Of a stretch of DNA of 64,000 nucleotides, positions 18,625 through 27,153 are shown in pieces (position 1 is the first letter of the stretch; the number at the start of each line of letters is the position of its first letter). Made by a program: the position numbers and the translations under genes. The DNA comes from Shouchella oshimensis (lineage in GTDB: Bacteria > Bacillota > Bacilli > Bacillales > Bacillaceae_D), in contig NZ_KV917380.1 in NCBI RefSeq assembly GCF_002019765.1, positions 1,755,858 through 1,819,857 on the forward strand, given 5' to 3'. The notes beneath the pieces were generated by a model. That model had not been told where the DNA came from and did no database searches. It saw only the letters and a list, made by a program, of their open reading frames with translations.

Positions 18625-19632
18625 TTGGCTATCGTACAATTAACTGGAAAACAAAAGGCGGCAGTATTGTTAATTTCGCTTGGTCCAGATTCAGCTGCAC
18701 AAGTATACAAGCATTTATCAGAAGAAGAAATTGAATTGTTGTCACTTGAAATTTCTGCAGTGCGAAAAATTGATAAAGAGACGCAGGCGAACGTGCTAGA
18801 TGAATTTAAAGCCATTGTTGATGCAAGAGAATACCTATCCCAAGGGGGCATTGGATATGCCCGATCTGTTTTAGAGAAAGCGTTAGGTGAAGAAGAAGCA
18901 GCGTCTGTTATTGACCGTTTGGCGGCAACAATTCAAGTCCGACCGTTCGATTTTGCAAGAAAACTAGATCCATCGCAAATTTTAAATTTTATACAGCATG
19001 AGCACCCTCAAACAATCGCTGTTGTTCTAGCATATATTCCGTCAAAGCAAGCCGGTCAAATTATTTCATCCTTACCAGAAATGATACAAACCGACGTGGC
19101 GCGGAGAATTGCGATGATGGATCGCTCTTCACCAGAAGTGATTTCTCAAGTCGAGAAAGTATTAGAAGAAAAGTTATCACAAACGATTACTCAAGACTAT
19201 ACAGAGGCTGGTGGCATTGGAGCCGTTGTAGAGGTATTAAATGGAGTCGATCGATCAACAGAACGAACAATTCTTGACGGCTTGTATATCCAAGATCCAG
19301 AGCTAGCAGAAGAAATTAAAAAACGGATGTTTGTGTTTGAAGATATTGTCACTCTTGAAAAGAGAGCTATTCAGCGTGTGATTCGAGACGTACAAAACGA
19401 TGATTTACAGTTAGCCTTAAAAGTAGCGAGTGATGATGTGAAAGAATCGATTTTCTCAAATATGTCACAGCGTATGTCTGAGGCGTTTAGAGATGAAATG
19501 GAATATATGGGGCCGGTTCGTTTACGAGATGTAGAAGAAGCACAGTCTAGAATTGTTGCTAAAATCCGTGACCTTGAAGATATGGGAGAGATCGTTTTAG
19601 CGCGAACGAATGGAGAGGACATCCTTGTCTAA
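18625..19632 (+). CDS. fliG: Flagellar motor switch protein FliG
   Basis: FliG couples the MS ring to the C-ring and takes torque from the stators. The 335-residue protein has TGKQKAAVLLISLGPDSAA at the N-terminus, the EHPQTIAVVLAYI middle-domain motif, and the C-terminal torque domain with charged residues (FVFEDIVTLEKRAIQRVIRDV, SQRMSEAFRDEMEYMGPVRLRDVE). The start is TTG 18625 behind AAAGGAG. Its end overlaps the fliH start by 8 bases. Confidence 0.97.
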   Translation: MAIVQLTGKQKAAVLLISLGPDSAAQVYKHLSEEEIELLSLEISAVRKIDKETQANVLDEFKAIVDAREYLSQGGIGYARSVLEKALGEEEAASVIDRLAATIQVRPFDFARKLDPSQILNFIQHEHPQTIAVVLAYIPSKQAGQIISSLPEMIQTDVARRIAMMDRSSPEVISQVEKVLEEKLSQTITQDYTEAGGIGAVVEVLNGVDRSTERTILDGLYIQDPELAEEIKKRMFVFEDIVTLEKRAIQRVIRDVQNDDLQLALKVASDDVKESIFSNMSQRMSEAFRDEMEYMGPVRLRDVEEAQSRIVAKIRDLEDMGEIVLARTNGEDILV

Positions 19633-20407
19633 TGTTATTCGTGTAAGCACAGAGTTGTCAAAAAAACGAGCCATTGGGATCCAGGAAATTAAACAGGACC
19701 TACCATCTGTAAGTGAAACCGTTTCAGAGACAGAAGTAGAGAAGACGTTGCTCGATGAAAGCAAGCAGCTTGTAGCTCAAGCGAACCGAGAAGCAGAGTC
19801 TATTCTGCTGGAAGCAAGAGCACGGGCTAAACAGATTGAAGTAGAACTAGCGGAACGAGCAACCCAATTGGAACAACAATGGGAAGAACGAAAGCTACAA
19901 GCGCAGTCAGAGGGATATGAAACCGGTTTTAGTGCTGGCGAATCACAGGCGCTGTCCATTTATGAAGGGAAATTAACAGAGGCTCATCATTTATTGGAAC
20001 AAGCTCAAGACCAAGTAGAGCAGTCAATTGTTAAGAATGAACCCTTCTTAATCGAACTGGTTCTTTCCATCGTAAGACGCGTACTAAAAAGTGAGTTAGA
20101 ACACGAAGGTATCCTTGCTACAATGGTTGCTCAAATCTTGCAAGAAGTGAAAGATATGGAATTAGTCAAAGTGTATGTACATCCTTCATGGTACAAAAAG
20201 CTCGTACATTCAAAAGAAGAGCTCCAACAACAGCTACCGGCATGTCAGGATTTCCGAATTATACCAGATGGTCAACGGAATGAAACAGAATGTGTCATTG
20301 TTACAAATGCAGGTCGGCTTGATGCTTCTTTAGATACACAACTTCTTGAGCTAAAACAACAACTAACCCGTGTGATAGGAAAAGACTATGTGGAAACAAC
20401 TAATTGA
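19625..20407 (+). CDS. fliH: Flagellar export apparatus protein FliH
   Basis: FliH regulates the export ATPase FliI and tethers it to the C-ring. The 260-residue product has a long Glu/Gln-rich coiled coil (about 35-150, with many Ala) and a C-terminal domain with PFLIELVLSIVRRVLKSEL. TTG 19625 (MSNVIRVST) is preferred, with GAGAGGA just upstream; an ATG at 19610 would overlap fliG further and lacks a site. The end overlaps fliI by 20 bases. Confidence 0.9.
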   Translation: MSNVIRVSTELSKKRAIGIQEIKQDLPSVSETVSETEVEKTLLDESKQLVAQANREAESILLEARARAKQIEVELAERATQLEQQWEERKLQAQSEGYETGFSAGESQALSIYEGKLTEAHHLLEQAQDQVEQSIVKNEPFLIELVLSIVRRVLKSELEHEGILATMVAQILQEVKDMELVKVYVHPSWYKKLVHSKEELQQQLPACQDFRIIPDGQRNETECVIVTNAGRLDASLDTQLLELKQQLTRVIGKDYVETTN

Positions 20408-21713
20408 TCAAGTTGAGGCTAGTACACTTTATAAATGGTACGGACAAGTGAAGAAAGTGACGGGACTAACGATTGAATCTTCTGGCCCACGTTCTTTTAT
20501 CGGTGAACTTTGTTATATATGGACTGGGCAAGATAAAAAAAAGAAGATTCGTGCAGAGGTAGTTGGCTTTGACCATGATCGTGTGTTGCTTATGCCTCTT
20601 GATCGAATTGATCATATAGAACTAGGTAGCTTAGTTGAAACAACAAAACAATGCCTAACCATTCCAGTAGGACCTGCATTGATTGGTAAATTAGTAGACG
20701 GTGTTGGTACTCCGTTTGACTCGGCTGATGGGTTTACTGATTCTTTTGACATGTTTTATCCAGCTGATAGTGAACCGCCTCCACCAATGACGCGACCTCG
20801 AATTAGTGAAACAATGAGCGTTGGAGTGAAAGCAATTGATAGTATGCTAACGATGGGTAAAGGTCAACGAGTAGGCATTTTTGCTGGAAGTGGCGTTGGG
20901 AAAAGTACGTTAATGTCAATGATTGCAAAGCAGTCCGATGCAGATGTAAACGTGATAGCCCTTATTGGTGAGCGAGGCAGGGAAGTAAGGGATTTTATTG
21001 AAAGAGATCTTGGGTCAGAGGGATTAAAAAAATCTGTACTAATTGTCGTGACGTCTGATCAGCCACCTTTGCAGCGAGTAAAAGGTGCCTTAACTGCAAC
21101 AGCTATCGCAGAATACTTTCGTGACCAAGGTATGTCGGTTAACTTAATGATGGACTCAGTTACTCGTTTTGCTATGGCACACCGAGAAATTGGACTAGCA
21201 ATTGGTGAACCCCCAACCTCAAAAGGGTATCCACCATCTGTGTTTGCCAAGTTACCGCAATTGTTAGAGCGAGCAGGTACAAGCGAAAAAGGAACAATTA
21301 CCGCCTTTTATACTGTCTTAGTTGATGGGGATGACATGAATGAGCCAATTGCTGATGCTGTTCGTGGTATTTTAGATGGTCATTTTATTCTTGATCGTGG
21401 TTTAGCAAATAAAGGACAATTTCCAGCTATTCATTTGTTAAAAAGTGTTAGTCGTTTAATGAGTGAGTTGGTAAGCGATGAACATGCACGAGCTGCTAAA
21501 GAAATGAGGCGCTGGCTTGCTGATTATGAAGAAACAGAAGATTTAATACAGCTTGGTGCCTATAAGCAGGGTGCGTCGCCGGCAATTGACCGTGCGATTG
21601 AAGCGATGCCGCGGTTGTTGCAGTTTTTGTCGCAACGCTCTGGCGAAAGTTATGATTTTTCGTCAACATTCGCCGAAATGATGCACTTAGTGGAAGGAGT
21701 GAAGAAAGAATAA
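20388..21713 (+). CDS. fliI: Flagellar type III export ATPase FliI
   Basis: FliI energises unfolding and delivery of export substrates. The 441-residue protein is F1-beta-like: Walker A GSGVGKST near residue 168, VIALIGERGREVRDFIE, Walker B NLMMDSVTRFAMA, and the family stretch IGEPPTSKGYPPSVFAKLPQLLERAG. Its stop codon overlaps the fliJ ATG. Confidence 0.98.
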   Translation: MWKQLIDQVEASTLYKWYGQVKKVTGLTIESSGPRSFIGELCYIWTGQDKKKKIRAEVVGFDHDRVLLMPLDRIDHIELGSLVETTKQCLTIPVGPALIGKLVDGVGTPFDSADGFTDSFDMFYPADSEPPPPMTRPRISETMSVGVKAIDSMLTMGKGQRVGIFAGSGVGKSTLMSMIAKQSDADVNVIALIGERGREVRDFIERDLGSEGLKKSVLIVVTSDQPPLQRVKGALTATAIAEYFRDQGMSVNLMMDSVTRFAMAHREIGLAIGEPPTSKGYPPSVFAKLPQLLERAGTSEKGTITAFYTVLVDGDDMNEPIADAVRGILDGHFILDRGLANKGQFPAIHLLKSVSRLMSELVSDEHARAAKEMRRWLADYEETEDLIQLGAYKQGASPAIDRAIEAMPRLLQFLSQRSGESYDFSSTFAEMMHLVEGVKKE

Positions 21714-22159
21714 TGACATTTTCATTTTCTCTTCAGCAAGTAATGGATGTGAAGAAAAACGAACAGATCCAAGCAAAAAAACAAGTTGACTTGGCACGTG
21801 ATTCCTTTGAACGTACAGCAACGTCTTTATATGAACGATTGAAAGAAAAGGAGACCCTTGAAAAATCAGTTCAATCGAATCAAGCTTTAGGAATGAAAGT
21901 GAGTGAATGTGTACAAACGGCCCTTTATCTTTCACAGCTAGAGAAGGTCATTTTGAAAATGAAAGAAGAGACAGATCACGCACGGATGGAAATGCAAAAA
22001 CGAGAAGAGCAATTTCAATTTACTGCTCGTTCACATAAGCAGTTTGAGCGATTAAAAGAGAGACAAGCACAGCAATACGAGCAGGACGAGCGAAAACGTG
22101 AACAGCAACAAATGGACGAAATAAGTGTAAATCAGTTTAATCGGGCATTAATCGGATGA
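21713..22159 (+). CDS. fliJ: Flagellar export chaperone FliJ
   Basis: FliJ is a coiled-coil stalk protein in the export ATPase complex. The 148 residues are almost entirely helical and charged, with SLQQVMDVKKNEQIQAKKQVDLARDS-type heptads and Gln/Glu/Arg-rich C-terminal half. Identity rests on length, coiled-coil character and position between fliI and motE; FliJ sequences diverge strongly. Confidence 0.85.
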   Translation: MTFSFSLQQVMDVKKNEQIQAKKQVDLARDSFERTATSLYERLKEKETLEKSVQSNQALGMKVSECVQTALYLSQLEKVILKMKEETDHARMEMQKREEQFQFTARSHKQFERLKERQAQQYEQDERKREQQQMDEISVNQFNRALIG

Positions 22160-22695
22160 AAAAAGACAAGCGAAAACAATCAAAATTGCTTATTGTCTCT
22201 ACACTTGTACCGTTAGTTCTACTGCTTATTGTTGGCTATATTTATATAGGTCCATTATTTGGTTTACCAAGCGTTGGATCGCTGTTCCAAGAAAATCGTT
22301 CGGATGTGGATCAGGCAGTAGAAGAAACGATAGCAGAGTTGGAACAAGAAATTATTCAGTTACAAACACAACTTCGTGAAACAGAAAATGAATTAGCAGT
22401 AATGAGTAGTGCTTCCCAACAGTCAGAAGAAGAAACGGGTGTACAAGAATCAGCTTCCGTTCCGTCGCAAATGAATGGTCCCACAGATCAAGAGAACCGA
22501 CTACGTTCTGTTGTTAATACCTATAAGGAAATGTCATCTAAGCGAGCGGCAGCAATTATTGACGAACTTCCTTTTGAAGAAGCGTTCTCGCATGTACAAG
22601 CCATGGATGAGTCGCTTAGAGCTTCGATTATAGGACGTTTGCCAGCTGAAAAAGGAGCTGAATTAATAGAACGATTAGCGAATGAGGGTGGCTAA
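22156..22695 (+). CDS. ylxF: MotE/YlxF-type flagellar protein with MgtE N-terminal-like domain
   Basis: The 179-residue protein has one N-terminal membrane segment (about 14-33, LIVSTLVPLVLLLIVGYIYI), a coiled coil (about 50-85) and a C-terminal helical MgtE_N-like domain (YKEMSSKRAAAIIDELP, IIGRLPAEKGAELIERL). This fits YlxF of the B. subtilis fla/che operon and the MotE family, in which MotE of some bacteria chaperones MotC. Its role in Bacillus is less clear. Overlaps fliJ by 4 bases. Confidence 0.85.
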   Translation: MKKDKRKQSKLLIVSTLVPLVLLLIVGYIYIGPLFGLPSVGSLFQENRSDVDQAVEETIAELEQEIIQLQTQLRETENELAVMSSASQQSEEETGVQESASVPSQMNGPTDQENRLRSVVNTYKEMSSKRAAAIIDELPFEEAFSHVQAMDESLRASIIGRLPAEKGAELIERLANEGG

Positions 22696-22699
22696 GAAA

Positions 22700-24289
22700 A
22701 TGACGCACCAAACAAATACGGTACCGGAAAGCCGCTCAACTACAGTTGGCTCTATTCTTACGAAACGTGGTTCGCCAAAATCTATAAAAACGGCTTTATT
22801 TTCGACAACAATGGATTTATACAAGGAACAAGTATCATTCCAAATGGAAAGTCATAACAAGGAAGAGCAACTTGACAGCGGCGAAGCAACAAGTACATAC
22901 GACAAGGGTTCGCAAATACCGTTGCAAGAAGAAATTGAACTGGTCAACATGTTTTACCAGACAGAAATAAAACAGGAATCCACTTTTTCAAACCATTCAT
23001 TTAAGGGAGACACAATTAAAAATGGTGATAAGCTTGTAGATTCTGAACCGCGTTTAGTAGAAAAGGAAACTTTTTCTTCAGCAGAAATGAGCGAAACCTC
23101 TATTGAAATGAAGCAAGGCAAGGCGGTTAATGCTTCTGAACGTCCAATGATACAAGATTCAACGCTAGAACAATCAACACTAACGCTAAAGTCTACTTTG
23201 GAAGTTGATGATGGGCAGTCTAAAGAGACGGAGATACGCCCAGTTAAGTTTGACAGACAACTTAGTGAACCAGTGGTATTAAATAAATCCGATGGAATTA
23301 TGCTGATTACTGAAGATGACGCACCACAATTGAATAGAGACGTTAATCAATTGATTGAACAAGTAGTAGATGAGGGAGCCCAAAAAGCTTCTGCTAACAT
23401 GATTGAAAAACAGGGAAAAGAGTTGCTTTCAAAGCAAGAAAACAGTAAACAACAAGAGATACAAATAGAAAACATAAAGCAAGAAAACAGTAAACAACAA
23501 GGGATACAAAAAGAAAACGAAAAGCAACAAGACTTTGAGAAAACTTCATTGAAACAAGTGACACCAGATGTTGGTAGTAAGAGACCGATAGACGAGAAGG
23601 CTTTCAATTCAAATGGTGGACTAGTTGAAGAAGCAGGTGGAGAGGATGTTCGTTCTCTCCACATGGAGAAGCATCCCTTAACAGAAGAATATGTGCAAAA
23701 AGAGTTGTCTCAATCAGGAACGCCTCGTCAACCTCCTACAGTGACGCCAGAATCGACAAAGAAAGAGGATGATATCCACACGGGTGAACGATACGTAGTC
23801 GACAAGCAGGTGGCAGACAAAGTAGGAGCAGAGGCTGTAAAACGACAAGAGTCAAACGATACGCTATTAACCCGACAACTTCTAAGAATCATTCGAGCAG
23901 CTAAAACAACTTATACGGCTGATCGACAACAACAGGTGCTAGTGAAGCTTCATCCTGAGTCTCTTGGAAGAGTGACCATTCAATTTATGCAGCAAGGCCA
24001 AGGATTCGTAGTGAAAATTATTGCTGAACGTCAGACGGCGAAAGAATCCTTAGATCGATCTCTTCATCAACTTCGTCAGCTTAGTTCTTTACAGGACACA
24101 AAAGTCGAAGTGGTGAAGGTGGAAGATGATTTACCTGACCAAGAAAAGCAGCAAGAGCGCCAAGAAGAAGATGACCAGACAAGGAAACAACGATTGCTGG
24201 AGGCGGCTCAAAAGAAAAACACAACTGATTTTCAAGACTGGATGTCTACTATATTAAGTAGGGGAGTGAAAGAATATGACCCAAATTGA
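22700..24289 (+). CDS. fliK: Flagellar hook-length control protein FliK
   Basis: FliK measures hook length and switches export specificity. The 529-residue protein has a long low-complexity hydrophilic N-terminal region. The conserved C-terminal domain starts near residue 405 (QQQVLVKLHPESLGRVTIQF, FVVKIIAERQTAKESL). Within the linker, a 15-residue unit beginning KQENSKQQ is tandemly repeated at 23432-23521. Start ATG 22700 (MTHQTNT) is preferred because GAGGGTGG lies before it; an ATG at 22682 is in the same frame. The end overlaps flgD by 14 bases. Confidence 0.9.
   Translation: MTHQTNTVPESRSTTVGSILTKRGSPKSIKTALFSTTMDLYKEQVSFQMESHNKEEQLDSGEATSTYDKGSQIPLQEEIELVNMFYQTEIKQESTFSNHSFKGDTIKNGDKLVDSEPRLVEKETFSSAEMSETSIEMKQGKAVNASERPMIQDSTLEQSTLTLKSTLEVDDGQSKETEIRPVKFDRQLSEPVVLNKSDGIMLITEDDAPQLNRDVNQLIEQVVDEGAQKASANMIEKQGKELLSKQENSKQQEIQIENIKQENSKQQGIQKENEKQQDFEKTSLKQVTPDVGSKRPIDEKAFNSNGGLVEEAGGEDVRSLHMEKHPLTEEYVQKELSQSGTPRQPPTVTPESTKKEDDIHTGERYVVDKQVADKVGAEAVKRQESNDTLLTRQLLRIIRAAKTTYTADRQQQVLVKLHPESLGRVTIQFMQQGQGFVVKIIAERQTAKESLDRSLHQLRQLSSLQDTKVEVVKVEDDLPDQEKQQERQEEDDQTRKQRLLEAAQKKNTTDFQDWMSTILSRGVKEYDPN
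23432..23521 (+). repeat. 45-bp tandem repeat inside fliK
   Basis: Two nearly identical 45-base units (starting at 23432 and 23477) encode KQENSKQQ-x-IQ-x-EN-x. A third, degenerate unit begins at 23522 (KQQDFEK). The unit keeps the reading frame. Confidence 0.85.
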
Positions 24290-24716
24290 TCCAAGTCTAT
24301 TGCTTTCTTCACAGAAACAACAAGCGAAGTCACAATCCAATCCGTTAGGTCAAGAAGCGTTCTTAAAACTATTAATCACTCAACTCCAACATCAGGACCC
24401 AACAAATCCGATGGAAGATCGTGAATACATTGCACAATTAGCAACGTTTTCTCAGCTAGAACAGTTAACTCAGCTAAATGCGACTATGCAGTATATGTAT
24501 TTAGATCAAAAAAGTCAGCAGCTTATGAGTTTAAGTGAATTAATTGGCAAACATGTGACTTGGAAAAATGAAGACAAGGAAGGCAGTGGTGAAGTAACTG
24601 CTGTTAAGTATGATAAAAACGGAGAACTAATCGTTGAAATTAATCGTGATGAATGGATTAAAGCAGGTCATTTGCTACAAATAACACAAGCTACGCAAAC
24701 AGAAAAGGAGCGATAA
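24276..24716 (+). CDS. flgD: Flagellar hook assembly (capping) protein FlgD
   Basis: FlgD caps the growing hook. The 146-residue product contains the signature LGQEAFLKLLITQLQHQDP followed by NPMEDREYIAQLATFSQLEQL. The short form, ending after one beta segment, is typical of Bacillus FlgD (YlxG). ATG 24276 follows TAGGGGAGTG within the end of fliK. Confidence 0.95.
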   Translation: MTQIDPSLLLSSQKQQAKSQSNPLGQEAFLKLLITQLQHQDPTNPMEDREYIAQLATFSQLEQLTQLNATMQYMYLDQKSQQLMSLSELIGKHVTWKNEDKEGSGEVTAVKYDKNGELIVEINRDEWIKAGHLLQITQATQTEKER

Positions 24717-24718
24717 GC

Positions 24719-25495
24719 ATGATTCGATCAATGTATTCAGGCATATCTGGCATGAAAGGGTTTCAAACAAAGTTAGATGTTATCGGTAATAATATCGCCA
24801 ATGTTAATACCCATGGTTTTAAAAAAGGGCGGGTTATGTTTCAAGACTTAATGAGTCAACAGATGCAGTCAGCTCTTGCACCAGGAGCGAACCAAGGTGG
24901 TGTAAACCCTCAGCAAGTAGGTACAGGTTCAACTGTAGGAGCTATCGATACGGTTCATGGAGAGGGCCCTGCCCAATACACCGGTCGTAGCCTAGATTTA
25001 ATGATGAATGGTGCTGGATTCTTCGCAGTCCAATCTAATGGTGAGACGTACTATACACGAGCTGGAAACTTCTATATTGATTCTAACAATAATATTGTCA
25101 ATAGTTCTGGAGCGTATTTACTTAATCAAGCAGGTGAACCAATTGAGGTTCCAGAGGATGCAACGGAAGTGACGATTGATTCTGAAGGAACGATTAACTT
25201 TGTTGGTTCGGATGCACCTGGAACAACGTTACAAGTTGCAACTTTTGCAAATCCTGATGGGTTAACGAAGGTAGGCGGTAATTTATTTTCAGCTACAGCA
25301 GCTTCTGGAGCACCGAACATAACGGATACAAACGGAGCTGGAGAAGTTCAAAGTGGGTTTTTAGAAATGTCAAATGTAGATTTAACGGATGAATTTACGG
25401 AAATGATTGTGGCACAACGAGGCTTTCAGGCAAATTCACGTGTAATCACGACATCTGATGAAATATTACAAGAAATTGTTAATCTAAAGAGATAG
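24719..25495 (+). CDS. flgE: Flagellar hook protein FlgE
   Basis: The 258-residue hook subunit opens with the rod/hook signature MIRSMYSGISGMKGFQTKLD and NIANVNTHGFKKGRV. It has the FlgE/F/G core (GAGFFAVQSNGETYYTRAGNFYID) and ends with the C-terminal helix (SNVDLTDEFTEMIVAQRGFQANSRVITTSDEIL). The short length matches B. subtilis FlgE, formerly annotated flgG. It sits 2 bp after flgD. Confidence 0.95.
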   Translation: MIRSMYSGISGMKGFQTKLDVIGNNIANVNTHGFKKGRVMFQDLMSQQMQSALAPGANQGGVNPQQVGTGSTVGAIDTVHGEGPAQYTGRSLDLMMNGAGFFAVQSNGETYYTRAGNFYIDSNNNIVNSSGAYLLNQAGEPIEVPEDATEVTIDSEGTINFVGSDAPGTTLQVATFANPDGLTKVGGNLFSATAASGAPNITDTNGAGEVQSGFLEMSNVDLTDEFTEMIVAQRGFQANSRVITTSDEILQEIVNLKR

Positions 25496-25504
25496 GAGAT
25501 AACT

Positions 25505-25723
25505 ATGATTTCGGTTACGCGATTAAACGGGCGTTCCATGCTCTTAAATCTATTATTAATCGAGCATATTGAAGCGCATCCTGATACAACGATTACACTC
25601 GTGAGTGGCAAGAAAATCGTTGTTGCTGATTCAATAGAAACGGTAGGGAACAACATCAATCAAGCTATGAAAGAAATTGGACTCGTTGGTTCCTATAAGC
25701 AGCAAAGAGTGGATGAAGAATGA
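25505..25723 (+). CDS. swrD: FlbD-family swarming motility protein SwrD
   Basis: The 72-residue FlbD-like protein has ISVTRLNGRSMLLNLLLIEHIEAHPDTTITL followed by the GKKIVV and ETV segments of the family. In B. subtilis SwrD (YlzI) at this locus is needed for high motor torque and swarming. RBS TAGGAGAT precedes the ATG; the end overlaps fliL by 4 bases. Confidence 0.92.
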   Translation: MISVTRLNGRSMLLNLLLIEHIEAHPDTTITLVSGKKIVVADSIETVGNNINQAMKEIGLVGSYKQQRVDEE

Positions 25724-26148
25724 GTAAACGGATTATAGGTGTTTTCCTCAGTATTGTTATGGGTGCTGCTCTTCTAGTAGGAGGGCTGTATCTTTTAGGG
25801 ATAGGTCCGTTTCAAAGTGGCACAGAACAAGCAAGTGCCTCTATTGAAAACATTAATAAACGCTCCTTTGATACAGAAGAAATTACGACAAACTTAAAAA
25901 GCGGTGAATTTATCCGCGCCCAATTTCGTATTCAGCTTGATGATGCAACCACATTAACAGAACTTGAAGAGCGAAATTTTCAAGTTAAGCACGTTGTCTT
26001 ATTAGCGTTAGCTGAGACAACAGCAGAAGATTTGTTAGGTGCGGAAGGCATCCAAGAGCTAGAAGAAGAAATGAAGACTCAATTAAACCAGCACCTCGAT
26101 TCAGGGAGTGTGGAAGCGGTATATACTACGACTAAAGTTGTTCAGTAG
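25720..26148 (+). CDS. fliL: Flagellar basal body-associated protein FliL
   Basis: FliL surrounds or stabilises stators at the motor. The 142-residue protein has one membrane segment (about 7-26, GVFLSIVMGAALLVGGLYLLGIG). An extracytoplasmic domain follows, with GEFIRAQFRIQLDD and the C-terminal helix ELEEEMKTQLNQHL. Its ATGA overlaps swrD. Confidence 0.92.
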   Translation: MSKRIIGVFLSIVMGAALLVGGLYLLGIGPFQSGTEQASASIENINKRSFDTEEITTNLKSGEFIRAQFRIQLDDATTLTELEERNFQVKHVVLLALAETTAEDLLGAEGIQELEEEMKTQLNQHLDSGSVEAVYTTTKVVQ

Positions 26149-26163
26149 AGAAGAGGTGAGCTT

Positions 26164-27153
26164 ATGGCAGATGTATTGTCACAAGGGGAGATTGACGAAC
26201 TTCTTTCAGCATTAACAACCGGTGAAAAGAGTGCAGAAGACTTATTAAAGGTTGAAGCGGAGAAAAAGGTGCGAACCTATGATTTTAAGCGCGCCCTTCG
26301 TTTTTCCAAAGACCAGATGAGAAACTTGTCACGCATTCATGAAAACTACGCACGCATTTTAACAACTTATTTTTCAGCAAGGCTCCGCTCACTTGTACAG
26401 ATTCAAGTTGCCTCTGTGGAGCAAGTGCCCTACGAAGAGTATGTTCGTTCTATACCGTCGATGACGTTTTTAAATGTAGTTGAACCAAGACCGTTAAGTG
26501 GTCGATTTTTGCTTGAAACAAATCCTAATGTTGCTTATGCGATGTTTGATCGTGTTCTTGGAGGCAGAGGAACAAGCATTAACAAAATTGATAATTTGAC
26601 AGATATTGAAAAGAACATTCTGTCCGGACTGTTTGATTCAATGGTTCGAAGTTTTGCAGAAGCGTGGTCATCTGTCGTTCAACTTGAACCGGTTTCAGAA
26701 GTAACAGAGGTTAACCCACACTTTTTGCAGATGGTCTCACCGAATGAAACGGTTGTAGTCATCTCATTAGCGACGAGTATTGCCGAGACGTCTGGGTTAA
26801 TGACGATCTGTTTACCACATGTTGTTTTAGAAGATGTCTTACCCAAGTTGACGAATCATCATTGGTTCCAAGAGCAAAGACGTTCCATTTCACCAGAAGA
26901 AGAGGAAATGATGAATCGACAGCTTAAAAAAACGACCATTGATGTTTCTGTAGATTTAGGGAAATCTGCTATTACAATCGAAGAGTTTTTAAAATTAAGC
27001 ATTGATGATGTAATAACGCTAGACCAAGAACTATCATCACCTTTACATATGAATGTCGGTGGCGCATTGAAATTTAAGGGTCAACCAGGCTTACAGCGAG
27101 ACAGAATGGCTATTCAGGTGACAGATATTGTAGGAGGAACGGAAGATGAGTGA
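26164..27153 (+). CDS. fliM: Flagellar motor switch protein FliM
   Basis: FliM is a C-ring protein that binds CheY-P. The 329-residue protein retains the N-terminal CheY-binding peptide (VLSQGEIDELLSAL), a CheC-like middle domain, and the C-terminal SpoA/FliN-like domain (TTIDVSVDLGKSAITIEEFLKL, QPGLQRDRMAIQVTDI). Retention of the N-terminal peptide matters because the chemotaxis kinase gene is missing downstream. It overlaps fliY by 8 bases. Confidence 0.97.
   Translation: MADVLSQGEIDELLSALTTGEKSAEDLLKVEAEKKVRTYDFKRALRFSKDQMRNLSRIHENYARILTTYFSARLRSLVQIQVASVEQVPYEEYVRSIPSMTFLNVVEPRPLSGRFLLETNPNVAYAMFDRVLGGRGTSINKIDNLTDIEKNILSGLFDSMVRSFAEAWSSVVQLEPVSEVTEVNPHFLQMVSPNETVVVISLATSIAETSGLMTICLPHVVLEDVLPKLTNHHWFQEQRRSISPEEEEMMNRQLKKTTIDVSVDLGKSAITIEEFLKLSIDDVITLDQELSSPLHMNVGGALKFKGQPGLQRDRMAIQVTDIVGGTEDE

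Noticed and set aside
23432-23542. Repeat array resembling a CRISPR
   Set aside because: The units are contiguous with no spacers, lie inside fliK and preserve its frame; they are a protein repeat.
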